Position numbers and translations under genes: made by a program
Source: Megachile rotundata
Taxonomy: Eukaryota > Arthropoda > Insecta > Hymenoptera > Megachilidae
Assembly (NCBI RefSeq): GCF_050947335.1
Contig: NW_027474090.1
Span: 1-64,000, forward strand
Direction of reading: 5' to 3'
DNA length: 64,000 nt
Shown here: one piece after another, positions 26,883 through 43,146 of the stretch
How the letters are laid out: each line of letters starts with the position of its first letter
Numbering within the stretch: the stretch's first letter is position 1
The notes under the pieces: model-generated
Seen by the model: only the letters and a program-made list of their open reading frames with translations
Told to the model about the DNA's origin: nothing
Database searches by the model: none

Positions 26883-29800
26883 GATCGATAGTACTACAAT
26901 TGCTATACTCATTACTCTTATTATTATCAATCTAACTCATATTATTAGCCATATCATGCTTATATGATCGATAGAACGGCAATTACTATACCCACAACTC
27001 TTATTATTATCAAACTAACTCATATTATTAGCCATATTATGCTTATATGATCGACAGAACGACAGTTACTATACTTATTACACTCACTATTATCAATCAA
27101 ACTCAAATTATTAACCATATTATGCAGGTATGATCGATAGAACGACTATTACTATACTTATTATTCTCATTTTTAACAACCTAACTCATATTATTAGCCA
27201 TATTATGCTTAAATGATCGATAGAACTACAATTGCTATACTCATTACTCTTATTATTATCAATCTAACTCATATTATTAGCCATATTATGCTTATATGAT
27301 CGATAGAACGACTATTACTATACTTATTATTCTCATTTTTAACAACCTAACTCATATTATTAGCCATATCATGCTTATATGATCGATAGAACGACAATTA
27401 CTATACCCACTACTCTTATTATTATCAATCTAACTCATACTATTACCCATATTATGCTTATATGATCGATAGAACGACAATTACTATACTTATTAGTCTT
27501 ATTATTATCAATCTAACTCATATTATTAGCCATATTATGCTCATGTGATCGATAGAACGATAATTACTATACTTATTACTATTATTATTATCAATCTAAC
27601 TCATATTGTTAGCCATATTATGCTTATGTGATCGATAGAACGACAATTACTATACTTATTACTCTTATTATTATCAATATAACTCATATTATTAACCATA
27701 TTATGCTAATATGATCGATAGAACGACAATTACTATACTTATTCCACTCACTATTATCAATGTAACTCATATTATTAACCATATTATGCTAATATGATCG
27801 ATAGAACGACAATTACTATACTTATTCCACTCACTATTATCAATGTAACTCATATTATTAACCATATTATGCAGATATGATCGATAGCACGACATTTACT
27901 ATACTTATTACTCTTACTATTATCAATCTAACTTATATTATTAGCCATATTATGCTTATATGATCGATAGAACGACAATTACTATAATTATTATTCTTAT
28001 TTTTATCAACCTAACTCATATTATTAGCCATATTATGCTTAAATGATCGATAGAACGACAATTACTATACTTATTACTCTTATTATTATCAATCTAACCC
28101 ATATTAATAGCCATTTTATGCTTATATGATCGACAGAACGACAATTGCTATACTTATTACACTCACTATTATCAATCTAACTCATATTATTAACCATATT
28201 ATGCTTATATGATCGATAGAACGACAATTACTATACTTATTTCACTCACTATTATCAATCTAACTCATATTATTAGCCATATTATGCTTATGTGATCGAT
28301 AGAACGCAATTACTATACTTATTACTCTTATTATTATCAAACTAACTCATATTATTAGCCATATTATGCTTATATGATCGACAGAACGACAATTACTATA
28401 CTTATTACACTCACTATTATCAATCAAATTCATATTATTAACCATATTATGCAGATATGATCGATAGCACGACATTTACTATACTTATTACTCTTACTAT
28501 TATCAATCTAACTTATATTATTAACCATATTATGCTTATATGAGCAATAGAACCATAATTACTATACTTATTACACTCACTATTATCAATCTAACTCATA
28601 TTATTAGCCATATTATGCTTATGTGATCGATAGAACGACAATTACTATACTTATTACTCTTATTATTATCAATCTAACTCATATTATTAGCCATTTTATG
28701 CTTATATGATCGTCAGAACGACAATTACTATACTTATTACACTCACTATTATCAATCTAACTCATATTATTAACCATATTATGCTTATATGATCGGTAGA
28801 ACGACAATTACTATACTTATTTCTCTTATTATTATCTATCTAACTAATATTATTAGCCATATTATGCTTATATGATCGATAGAACGACAATTACTATACT
28901 TATTACTCTTATCATTGTCAACGTAACTCATATTATTAGCCATATCATGCTTATATGATCGATCGAACGACAATTACTATACCCACTACTCTTATTATTA
29001 TCAATCTAACCCATATTATTACCCATATTATGCTTATATGATCGACAGAACGACAATTGCTATACTTATTACACTCACTATTATCAATCTAACTCATATT
29101 ATTAACCATATTATGCTTATATGATCGATAGAACGACAATTACTATACTTATTACTCTTATTATTGTCAACGTAACTCATATTATTAGCCATATTATGCT
29201 TATATGATCGATGGAACAACAAGTACTATACTTATTATTCTTATTTTTATCAACCTAACTCATATTATTAGCCATATTATGCTTAAATGATCGATAGAAC
29301 GACAATTACTATACTTATTACTCTTATTATTGTCAACGTAACTCATATTATTAGCCATATTATGCTTATATGATCGACGGAACAACAAGTACTATACTTA
29401 GTATTCTTATTTCTATCAACCTAACTCATATTATTAGCCATATTATGCTTAAATGATCGATAGAACGACAATTACTATACCCACTACTCTTGTTATTATC
29501 AATCTAACTCATATGATTAGCAATATTATGCTTATGTGATCAATAGAACGACAACTACTATACTTATTACTCTTATTATTGTCAACGTAACTCATATTAT
29601 TAGCCATATTATGCTTATATGATCGATAGAACGACAATTACTATACTTATTAGTCTTATTATTATCAATCTAACTCATATTATTAGCTATATCATGCTTA
29701 TATGATCGATAGAACGACAATTACTATACCCACTACTCTTATTATTATCAATCTAACTCATATTATTAGCCATATTATGCTTATGTGATCGATAGAACGA

Positions 29801-30865
29801 CAATTACTATACTTATTACTCTTATTATTATCAATCTAACCCATATTATTAGCCATATTATGCTTATATGATCGACAGAACGACAATTGCTATACTTATT
29901 ACACTCACTATTATCAATCTAACTCATATTATTAACCATATTATGCTTATATGATCGATAGAACGACTATTACTATACTTATTACTCTTATCATTGTCAA
30001 CGTAACTCATATTATTAGCCATATTATGCTTATATGATCGATAGAACGACTATTACTATACTTATTATTCTTATTTTTAACAACCTAACTCATATTATTA
30101 GCCATATTATGCTTAACTGATCGATAGAACTGCAATTGCTATACTCATTACTCTTATTATTATCAATCTAACTCATATTGTTAGCCATATTATGCTTATG
30201 TGATCGATAGAACGACAATTACTATACTTATTACTCTTATTATTATCAATCTAACTCATATTATTAGCCATTTTATGCTTATATGATCGTCAGAACGACA
30301 ATTACTATACTTATTACACTCACTATTATCAATCTAACTCATATTATTAACCATATTATGCTTATATGATCGGTAGAACGACAATTACTATACTTATTAC
30401 ACTCACTATTATCAATCTAACTCATATTATTAGCCATATTATGCTTATATGATCGATAGAACGACAATTACTATACTTATTACTCTTATCATTGTCAACG
30501 TAACTCATATTATTAGCCATATCATGCTTATATGATCGATCGAACGACAATTACTATACCCACTACTCTTATTATTATCAATCTAACCCATATTATTAGC
30601 CATATTATGCTTATATGATCGACAGAACGACAATTGCTATACTTATTACACTCACTATTATCAATCTAACTCATATTATTAACCATATTATGCTTATATG
30701 ATCGATAGAACGACAATTACTATACTTATTACTCTTATCATTGTCAACATAACTCATATTATTAGCCATATTATGCTTATATGATCGATAGAACGACTAT
30801 TACTATACTTATTATTCTCATTTTTAACAACCTAACTCATATTATTAGCCATATTATGCTTAAAT
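26883..30865. repeat. 4-kb unit a, 48 monomers (3983 bp)
   Basis: Bounded by the GATCGATAGTACTACAATTG monomer at 26883 and 30866. It contains a one-base deletion (GAACGCAATT near 28302), which explains 3983 = 48 x 83 - 1. It holds a full 19-monomer HOR (GATCGATCGAACG at 28962 and 30539, +1577), including the optional C-I' two-monomer module at about 29307-29472. Confidence 0.87.
29307..29472. repeat. Optional two-monomer module (166 bp)
   Basis: A class C monomer followed by the class I' monomer with GATCGACGGAACAAC and ACTTAGTATTC. Here it separates a class D monomer from class E'. It is present around 20680-20845, 22260-22420, 29307-29472, 34700-34860, 37440-37600 and 42840-43000. Related GATGG forms are near 47060-47220 and 48640-48800. 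It is precisely absent at about 33265, 41400, 45040 and 46465, where class D joins E' directly. Boundaries are approximate. Confidence 0.8.
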
Positions 30866-33800
30866 GATCGATAGTACTACAATTGCTATACTCATTACTC
30901 TTATTATTATCAATCTAACTCATATTATTAGCCATATCATGCTTATATGATCGATAGAACGGCAATTACTATACCCACAACTCTTATTATTATCAAACTA
31001 ACTCATATTATTAGCCATATTATGCTTATATGATCGACAGAACGACAGTTACTATACTTATTACACTCACTATTATCAATCAAACTCAAATTATTAACCA
31101 TATTATGCAGGTATGATCGATAGAACGACTATTACTATACTTATTATTCTCATTTTTAACAACCTAACTCATATTATTAGCCATATTATGCTTAAATGAT
31201 CGATAGAACTACAATTGCTATACTCATTACTCTTATTATTATCAATCTAACTCATATTATTAGCCATATTATGCTTATATGATCGATAGAACGACTATTA
31301 CTATACTTATTATTCTCATTTTTAACAACCTAACTCATATTATTAGCCATATCATGCTTATATGATCGATAGAACGACAATTACTATACCCACTACTCTT
31401 ATTATTATCAATCTAACTCATACTATTACCCATATTATGCTTATATGATCGATAGAACGACAATTACTATACTTATTAGTCTTATTATTATCAATCTAAC
31501 TCATATTATTAGCCATATTATGCTCATGTGATCGATAGAACGATAATTACTATACTTATTACTATTATTATTATCAATCTAACTCATATTGTTAGCCATA
31601 TTATGCTTATGTGATCGATAGAACGACAATTACTATACTTATTACTCTTATTATTATCAATATAACTCATATTATTAACCATATTATGCTAATATGATCG
31701 ATAGAACGACAATTACTATACTTATTCCACTCACTATTATCAATGTAACTCATATTATTAACCATATTATGCTAATATGATCGATAGAACGACAATTACT
31801 ATACTTATTCCACTCACTATTATCAATGTAACTCATATTATTAACCATATTATGCAGATATGATCGATAGCACGACATTTACTATACTTATTACTCTTAC
31901 TATTATCAATCTAACTTATATTATTAGCCATATTATGCTTATATGATCGATAGAACGACAATTACTATAATTATTATTCTTATTTTTATCAACCTAACTC
32001 ATATTATTAGCCATATTATGCTTAAATGATCGATAGAACGACAATTACTATACTTATTACTCTTATTATTATCAATCTAACCCATATTAATAGCCATTTT
32101 ATGCTTATATGATCGACAGAACGACAATTGCTATACTTATTACACTCACTATTATCAATCTAACTCATATTATTAACCATATTATGCTTATATGATCGAT
32201 AGAACGACAATTACTATACTTATTTCACTCACTATTATCAATCTAACTCATATTATTAGCCATATTATGCTTATGTGATCGATAGAACGCAATTACTATA
32301 CTTATTACTCTTATTATTATCAAACTAACTCATATTATTAGCCATATTATGCTTATATGATCGACAGAACGACAATTACTATACTTATTACACTCACTAT
32401 TATCAATCAAATTCATATTATTAACCATATTATGCAGATATGATCGATAGCACGACATTTACTATACTTATTACTCTTACTATTATCAATCTAACTTATA
32501 TTATTAACCATATTATGCTTATATGAGCAATAGAACCATAATTACTATACTTATTACACTCACTATTATCAATCTAACTCATATTATTAGCCATATTATG
32601 CTTATGTGATCGATAGAACGACAATTACTATACTTATTACTCTTATTATTATCAATCTAACTCATATTATTAGCCATTTTATGCTTATATGATCGTCAGA
32701 ACGACAATTACTATACTTATTACACTCACTATTATCAATCTAACTCATATTATTAACCATATTATGCTTATATGATCGGTAGAACGACAATTACTATACT
32801 TATTTCTCTTATTATTATCTATCTAACTAATATTATTAGCCATATTATGCTTATATGATCGATAGAACGACAATTACTATACTTATTACTCTTATCATTG
32901 TCAACGTAACTCATATTATTAGCCATATCATGCTTATATGATCGATCGAACGACAATTACTATACCCACTACTCTTATTATTATCAATCTAACCCATATT
33001 ATTACCCATATTATGCTTATATGATCGACAGAACGACAATTGCTATACTTATTACACTCACTATTATCAATCTAACTCATATTATTAACCATATTATGCT
33101 TATATGATCGATAGAACGACAATTACTATACTTATTACTCTTATTATTGTCAACGTAACTCATATTATTAGCCATATTATGCTTATATGATCGATGGAAC
33201 AACAAGTACTATACTTATTATTCTTATTTTTATCAACCTAACTCATATTATTAGCCATATTATGCTTAAATGATCGATAGAACGACAATTACTATACCCA
33301 CTACTCTTGTTATTATCAATCTAACTCATATGATTAGCAATATTATGCTTATGTGATCAATAGAACGACAACTACTATACTTATTACTCTTATTATTGTC
33401 AACGTAACTCATATTATTAGCCATATTATGCTTATATGATCGATAGAACGACAATTACTATACTTATTAGTCTTATTATTATCAATCTAACTCATATTAT
33501 TAGCTATATCATGCTTATATGATCGATAGAACGACAATTACTATACCCACTACTCTTATTATTATCAATCTAACTCATATTATTAGCCATATTATGCTTA
33601 TGTGATCGATAGAACGACAATTACTATACTTATTACTCTTATTATTATCAATCTAACCCATATTATTAGCCATATTATGCTTATATGATCGACAGAACGA
33701 CAATTGCTATACTTATTACACTCACTATTATCAATCTAACTCATATTATTAACCATATTATGCTTATATGATCGATAGAACGACTATTACTATACTTATT

Positions 33801-35014
33801 ACTCTTATCATTGTCAACGTAACTCATATTATTAGCCATATTATGCTTATATGATCGATAGAACGACTATTACTATACTTATTATTCTTATTTTTAACAA
33901 CCTAACTCATATTATTAGCCATATTATGCTTAACTGATCGATAGAACTGCAATTGCTATACTCATTACTCTTATTATTATCAATCTAACTCATATTGTTA
34001 GCCATATTATGCTTATGTGATCGATAGAACGACAATTACTATACTTATTACTCTTATTATTATCAATCTAACTCATATTATTAGCCATTTTATGCTTATA
34101 TGATCGTCAGAACGACAATTACTATACTTATTACACTCACTATTATCAATCTAACTCATATTATTAACCATATTATGCTTATATGATCGGTAGAACGACA
34201 ATTACTATACTTATTACACTCACTATTATCAATCTAACTCATATTATTAGCCATATTATGCTTATATGATCGATAGAACGACAATTACTATACTTATTAC
34301 TCTTATCATTGTCAACGTAACTCATATTATTAGCCATATCATGCTTATATGATCGATCGAACGACAATTACTATACCCACTACTCTTATTATTATCAATC
34401 TAACCCATATTATTACCCATATTATGCTTATATGATCGACAGAACGACAATTGCTATACTTATTACACTCACTATTATCAATCTAACTCATATTATTAAC
34501 CATATTATGCTTATATGATCGATAGAACGACAATTACTATACTTATTACTCTTATTATTGTCAACGTAACTCATATTATTAGCCATATTATGCTTATATG
34601 ATCGATGGAACAACAAGTACTATACTTATTATTCTTATTTTTATCAACCTAACTCATATTATTAGCCATATTATGCTTAAATGATCGATAGAACGACAAT
34701 TACTATACTTATTACTCTTATTATTGTCAACGTAACTCATATTATTAGCCATATTATGCTTATATGATCGACGGAACAACAAGTACTATACTTAGTATTC
34801 TTATTTCTATCAACCTAACTCATATTATTAGCCATATTATGCTTAAATCATCGATAGAACGACAATTACTATACCCACTACTCTTGTTATTATCAATCTA
34901 ACTCATATGATTAGCAATATTATGCTTATGTGATCAATAGAACGACAACTACTATACTTATTACTCTTATTATTGTCAACGTAACTCATATTATTAGCGA
35001 TATTATGCTTATAT
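30866..35014. repeat. 4-kb unit b, 50 monomers (4149 bp)
   Basis: Same organisation as unit a with two balanced changes. The optional two-monomer module is absent near 33260, so the GATCGATCGAACG markers (32945 and 34356) are 1411 bp apart (17 monomers). Four extra monomers lie at the right end (34356 to 35015 is 659 bp against 327 bp in unit a). The net difference is +166 bp. Private ATTAGCGATATT near 34997 sits just before the boundary. One-base deletion near 32285. Confidence 0.86.
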
Positions 35015-38000
35015 GATCGATAGTACTACAATTGCTATACTCATTACTCTTATTATTATCAATCTAACTCATATTATTAGCCATATCATGCTTATATGAT
35101 CGATAGAACGGCAATTACTATACCCACAACTCTTATTATTATCAAACTAACTCATATTATTAGCCATATTATGCTTATATGATCGACAGAACGACAGTTA
35201 CTATACTTATTACACTCACTATTATCAATCAAACTCAAATTATTAACCATATTATGCAGGTATGATCGATAGAACGACTATTACTATACTTATTATTCTC
35301 ATTTTTAACAACCTAACTCATATTATTAGCCATATTATGCTTAAATGATCGATAGAACTACAATTGCTATACTCATTACTCTTATTATTATCAATCTAAC
35401 TCATATTATTAGCCATATTATGCTTATATGATCGATAGAACGACTATTACTATACTTATTATTCTCATTTTTAACAACCTAACTCATATTATTAGCCATA
35501 TCATGCTTATATGATCGATAGAACGACAATTACTATACCCACTACTCTTATTATTATCAATCTAACTCATACTATTACCCATATTATGCTTATATGATCG
35601 ATAGAACGACAATTACTATACTTATTAGTCTTATTATTATCAATCTAACTCATATTATTAGCCATATTATGCTCATGTGATCGATAGAACGATAATTACT
35701 ATACTTATTACTATTATTATTATCAATCTAACTCATATTGTTAGCCATATTATGCTTATGTGATCGATAGAACGACAATTACTATACTTATTACTCTTAT
35801 TATTATCAATATAACTCATATTATTAACCATATTATGCTAATATGATCGATAGAACGACAATTACTATACTTATTCCACTCACTATTATCAATGTAACTC
35901 ATATTATTAACCATATTATGCTAATATGATCGATAGAACGACAATTACTATACTTATTCCACTCACTATTATCAATGTAACTCATATTATTAACCATATT
36001 ATGCAGATATGATCGATAGCACGACATTTACTATACTTATTACTCTTACTATTATCAATCTAACTTATATTATTAGCCATATTATGCTTATATGATCGAT
36101 AGAACGACAATTACTATAATTATTATTCTTATTTTTATCAACCTAACTCATATTATAAGCCATATTATGCTTAAATGATCGATAGAACGACAATTACTAT
36201 ACTTATTACTCTTATTATTATCAATCTAACCCATATTAATAGCCATTTTATGCTTATATGATCGACAGAACGACAATTGCTATACTTATTACACTCACTA
36301 TTATCAATCTAACTCATATTATTAACCATATTATGCTTATATGATCGATAGAACGACAATTACTATACTTATTTCACTCACTATTATCAATCTAACTCAT
36401 ATTATTAGCCATATTATGCTTATGTGATCGATAGAACGCAATTACTATACTTATTACTCTTATTATTATCAAACTAACTCATATTATTAGCCATATTATG
36501 CTTATATGATCGACAGAACGACAATTACTATACTTATTACACTCACTATTATCAATCAAATTCATATTATTAACCATATTATGCAGATATGATCGATAGC
36601 ACGACATTTACTATACTTATTACTCTTACTATTATCAATCTAACTTATATTATTAACCATATTATGCTTATATGAGCAATAGAACCATAATTACTATACT
36701 TATTACACTCACTATTATCAATCTAACTCATATTATTAGCCATATTATGCTTATGTGATCGATAGAACGACAATTACTATACTTATTACTCTTATTATTA
36801 TCAATCTAACTCATATTATTAGCCATTTTATGCTTATATGATCGTCAGAACGACAATTACTATACTTATTACACTCACTATTATCAATCTAACTCATATT
36901 ATTAACCATATTATGCTTATATGATCGGTAGAACGACAATTACTATACTTATTTCTCTTATTATTATCTATCTAACTAATATTATTAGCCATATTATGCT
37001 TATATGATCGATAGAACGACAATTACTATACTTATTACTCTTATCATTGTCAACGTAACTCATATTATTAGCCATATCATGCTTATATGATCGATCGAAC
37101 GACAATTACTATACCCACTACTCTTATTATTATCAATCTAACCCATATTATTACCCATATTATGCTTATATGATCGACAGAACGACAATTGCTATACTTA
37201 TTACACTCACTATTATCAATCTAACTCATATTATTAACCATATTATGCTTATATGATCGATAGAACGACAATTACTATACTTATTACTCTTATTATTGTC
37301 AACGTAACTCATATTATTAGCCATATTATGCTTATATGATCGATGGAACAACAAGTACTATACTTATTATTCTTATTTTTATCAACCTAACTCATATTAT
37401 TAGCCATATTATGCTTAAATGATCGATAGAACGACAATTACTATACTTATTACTCTTATTATTGTCAACGTAACTCATATTATTAGCCATATTATGCTTA
37501 TATGATCGACGGAACAACAAGTACTATACTTAGTATTCTTATTTCTATCAACCTAACTCATATTATTAGCCATATTATGCTTAAATGATCGATAGAACGA
37601 CAATTACTATACCCACTACTCTTGTTATTATCAATCTAACTCATATGATTAGCAATATTATGCTTATGTGATCAATAGAACGACAACTACTATACTTATT
37701 ACTCTTATTATTGTCAACGTAACTCATATTATTAGCCATATTATGCTTATATGATCGATAGAACGACAATTACTATACTTATTAGTCTTATTATTATCAA
37801 TCTAACTCATATTATTAGCTATATCATGCTTATATGATCGATAGAACGACAATTACTATACCCACTACTCTTATTATTATCAATCTAACTCATATTATTA
37901 GCCATATTATGCTTATGTGATCGATAGAACGACAATTACTATACTTATTACTCTTATTATTATCAATCTAACCCATATTATTAGCCATATTATGCTTATA

Positions 38001-38997
38001 TGATCGACAGAACGACAATTGCTATACTTATTACACTCACTATTATCAATCTAACTCATATTATTAACCATATTATGCTTATATGATCGATAGAACGACT
38101 ATTACTATACTTATTACTCTTATCATTGTCAACGTAACTCATATTATTAGCCATATTATGCTTATATGATCGATAGAACGACTATTACTATACTTATTAT
38201 TCTTATTTTTAACAACCTAACTCATATTATTAGCCATATTATGCTTAACTGATCGATAGAACTGCAATTGCTATACTCATTACTCTTATTATTATCAATC
38301 TAACTCATATTGTTAGCCATATTATGCTTATGTGATCGATAGAACGACAATTACTATACTTATTACTCTTATTATTATCAATCTAACTCATATTATTAGC
38401 CATTTTATGCTTATATGATCGTCAGAACGACAATTACTATACTTATTACACTCACTATTATCAATCTAACTCATATTATTAACCATATTATGCTTATATG
38501 ATCGGTAGAACGACAATTACTATACTTATTACACTCACTATTATCAATCTAACTCATATTATTAGCCATATTATGCTTATATGATCGATAGAACGACAAT
38601 TACTATACTTATTACTCTTATCATTGTCAACGTAACTCATATTATTAGCCATATCATGCTTATATGATCGATCGAACGACAATTACTATACCCACTACTC
38701 TTATTATTATCAATCTAACCCATATTATTAGCCATATTATGCTTATATGATCGACAGAACGACAATTGCTATACTTATTACACTCACTATTATCAATCTA
38801 ACTCATATTATTAACCATATTATGCTTATATGATCGATAGAACGACAATTACTATACTTATTACTCTTATCATTGTCAACATAACTCATATTATTAGCCA
38901 TATTATGCTTATATGATCGATAGAACGACTATTACTATACTTATTATTCTCATTTTTAACAACCTAACTCATATTATTAGCCATATTATGCTTAAAT
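35015..38997. repeat. 4-kb unit a', copy of unit a (3983 bp)
   Basis: Repeats unit a at +8132 bp (GATCGATCGAACG at 37094 and 38671; one-base deletion near 36434). A private difference seen is ATTATAAGCC near 36155 instead of ATTATTAGCC. Otherwise the lines compared are the same. Confidence 0.87.
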
Positions 38998-41900
38998 GAT
39001 CGATAGTACTACAATTGCTATACTCATTACTCTTATTATTATCAATCTAACTCATATTATTAGCCATATCATGCTTATATGATCGATAGAACGGCAATTA
39101 CTATACCCACAACTCTTATTATTATCAAACTAACTCATATTATTAGCCATATTATGCTTATATGATCGACAGAACGACAGTTACTATACTTATTACACTC
39201 ACTATTATCAATCAAACTCAAATTATTAACCATATTATGCAGGTATGATCGATAGAACGACTATTACTATACTTATTATTCTCATTTTTAACAACCTAAC
39301 TCATATTATTAGCCATATTATGCTTAAATGATCGATAGAACTACAATTGCTATACTCATTACTCTTATTATTATCAATCTAACTCATATTATTAGCCATA
39401 TTATGCTTATATGATCGATAGAACGACTATTACTATACTTATTATTCTCATTTTTAACAACCTAACTCATATTATTAGCCATATCATGCTTATATGATCG
39501 ATAGAACGACAATTACTATACCCACTACTCTTATTATTATCAATCTAACTCATACTATTACCCATATTATGCTTATATGATCGATAGAACGACAATTACT
39601 ATACTTATTAGTCTTATTATTATCAATCTAACTCATATTATTAGCCATATTATGCTCATGTGATCGATAGAACGATAATTACTATACTTATTACTATTAT
39701 TATTATCAATCTAACTCATATTGTTAGCCATATTATGCTTATGTGATCGATAGAACGACAATTACTATACTTATTACTCTTATTATTATCAATATAACTC
39801 ATATTATTAACCATATTATGCTAATATGATCGATAGAACGACAATTACTATACTTATTCCACTCACTATTATCAATGTAACTCATATTATTAACCATATT
39901 ATGCTAATATGATCGATAGAACGACAATTACTATACTTATTCCACTCACTATTATCAATGTAACTCATATTATTAACCATATTATGCAGATATGATCGAT
40001 AGCACGACATTTACTATACTTATTACTCTTACTATTATCAATCTAACTTATATTATTAGCCATATTATGCTTATATGATCGATAGAACGACAATTACTAT
40101 AATTATTATTCTTATTTTTATCAACCTAACTCATATTATTAGCCATATTATGCTTAAATGATCGATAGAACGACAATTACTATACTTATTACTCTTATTA
40201 TTATCAATCTAACCCATATTAATAGCCATTTTATGCTTATATGATCGACAGAACGACAATTGCTATACTTATTACACTCACTATTATCAATCTAACTCAT
40301 ATTATTAACCATATTATGCTTATATGATCGATAGAACGACAATTACTATACTTATTTCACTCACTATTATCAATCTAACTCATATTATTAGCCATATTAT
40401 GCTTATGTGATCGATAGAACGCAATTACTATACTTATTACTCTTATTATTATCAAACTAACTCATATTATTAGCCATATTATGCTTATATGATCGACAGA
40501 ACGACAATTACTATACTTATTACACTCACTATTATCAATCAAATTCATATTATTAACCATATTATGCAGATATGATCGATAGCACGACATTTACTATACT
40601 TATTACTCTTACTATTATCAATCTAACTTATATTATTAACCATATTATGCTTATATGAGCAATAGAACCATAATTACTATACTTATTACACTCACTATTA
40701 TCAATCTAACTCATATTATTAGCCATATTATGCTTATGTGATCGATAGAACGACAATTACTATACTTATTACTCTTATTATTATCAATCTAACTCATATT
40801 ATTAGCCATTTTATGCTTATATGATCGTCAGAACGACAATTACTATACTTATTACACTCACTATTATCAATCTAACTCATATTATTAACCATATTATGCT
40901 TATATGATCGGTAGAACGACAATTACTATACTTATTTCTCTTATTATTATCTATCTAACTAATATTATTAGCCATATTATGCTTATATGATCGATAGAAC
41001 GACAATTACTATACTTATTACTCTTATCATTGTCAACGTAACTCATATTATTAGCCATATCATGCTTATATGATCGATCGAACGACAATTACTATACCCA
41101 CTACTCTTATTATTATCAATCTAACCCATATTATTACCCATATTATGCTTATATGATCGACAGAACGACAATTGCTATACTTATTACACTCACTATTATC
41201 AATCTAACTCATATTATTAACCATATTATGCTTATATGATCGATAGAACGACAATTACTATACTTATTACTCTTATTATTGTCAACGTAACTCATATTAT
41301 TAGCCATATTATGCTTATATGATCGATGGAACAACAAGTACTATACTTATTATTCTTATTTTTATCAACCTAACTCATATTATTAGCCATATTATGCTTA
41401 AATGATCGATAGAACGACAATTACTATACCCACTACTCTTGTTATTATCAATCTAACTCATATGATTAGCAATATTATGCTTATGTGATCAATAGAACGA
41501 CAACTACTATACTTATTACTCTTATTATTGTCAACGTAACTCATATTATTAGCCATATTATGCTTATATGATCGATAGAACGACAATTACTATACTTATT
41601 AGTCTTATTATTATCAATCTAACTCATATTATTAGCTATATCATGCTTATATGATCGATAGAACGACAATTACTATACCCACTACTCTTATTATTATCAA
41701 TCTAACTCATATTATTAGCCATATTATGCTTATGTGATCGATAGAACGACAATTACTATACTTATTACTCTTATTATTATCAATCTAACCCATATTATTA
41801 GCCATATTATGCTTATATGATCGACAGAACGACAATTGCTATACTTATTACACTCACTATTATCAATCTAACTCATATTATTAACCATATTATGCTTATA

Positions 41901-43146
41901 TGATCGATAGAACGACTATTACTATACTTATTACTCTTATCATTGTCAACGTAACTCATATTATTAGCCATATTATGCTTATATGATCGATAGAACGACT
42001 ATTACTATACTTATTATTCTTATTTTTAACAACCTAACTCATATTATTAGCCATATTATGCTTAACTGATCGATAGAACTGCAATTGCTATACTCATTAC
42101 TCTTATTATTATCAATCTAACTCATATTGTTAGCCATATTATGCTTATGTGATCGATAGAACGACAATTACTATACTTATTACTCTTATTATTATCAATC
42201 TAACTCATATTATTAGCCATTTTATGCTTATATGATCGTCAGAACGACAATTACTATACTTATTACACTCACTATTATCAATCTAACTCATATTATTAAC
42301 CATATTATGCTTATATGATCGGTAGAACGACAATTACTATACTTATTACACTCACTATTATCAATCTAACTCATATTATTAGCCATATTATGCTTATATG
42401 ATCGATAGAACGACAATTACTATACTTATTACTCTTATCATTGTCAACGTAACTCATATTATTAGCCATATCATGCTTATATGATCGATCGAACGACAAT
42501 TACTATACCCACTACTCTTATTATTATCAATCTAACCCATATTATTACCCATATTATGCTTATATGATCGACAGAACGACAATTGCTATACTTATTACAC
42601 TCACTATTATCAATCTAACTCATATTATTAACCATATTATGCTTATATGATCGATAGAACGACAATTACTATACTTATTACTCTTATTATTGTCAACGTA
42701 ACTCATATTATTAGCCATATTATGCTTATATGATCGATGGAACAACAAGTACTATACTTATTATTCTTATTTTTATCAACCTAACTCATATTATTAGCCA
42801 TATTATGCTTAAATGATCGATAGAACGACAATTACTATACTTATTACTCTTATTATTGTCAACGTAACTCATATTATTAGCCATATTATGCTTATATGAT
42901 CGACGGAACAACAAGTACTATACTTAGTATTCTTATTTCTATCAACCTAACTCATATTATTAGCCATATTATGCTTAAATCATCGATAGAACGACAATTA
43001 CTATACCCACTACTCTTGTTATTATCAATCTAACTCATATGATTAGCAATATTATGCTTATGTGATCAATAGAACGACAACTACTATACTTATTACTCTT
43101 ATTATTGTCAACGTAACTCATATTATTAGCGATATTATGCTTATAT
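38998..43146. repeat. 4-kb unit b', copy of unit b (4149 bp)
   Basis: Repeats unit b at +8132 bp, including the missing two-monomer module (41077 and 42488, +1411), the one-base deletion near 40417 and the private ATTAGCGATATT (34997 and 43129). The series then breaks: where a GTACTACAATTG monomer should start at 43147, a normal GATAGAACGAC class G monomer follows. Confidence 0.87.

Larger units (their letters stand above)
26883..35014. repeat. 98-monomer super-unit, copy 1 (8132 bp)
   Basis: Units a and b together form an 8132-bp block (98 x 83 - 2) that is repeated in tandem at 35015-43146. The alternation a-b-a'-b' (3983, 4149, 3983, 4149) shows that the 8.1-kb block, not the 4-kb unit, was the last thing amplified here. 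Confidence 0.87.
35015..43146. repeat. 98-monomer super-unit, copy 2 (8132 bp)
   Basis: Second copy of the 8.1-kb block. All markers tracked (TAGTACTAC, GATCGATCGAACG, ATTAGCGATATT, GAACGCAATT) sit at +8132 bp. Few differences are visible by eye. Confidence 0.87.
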
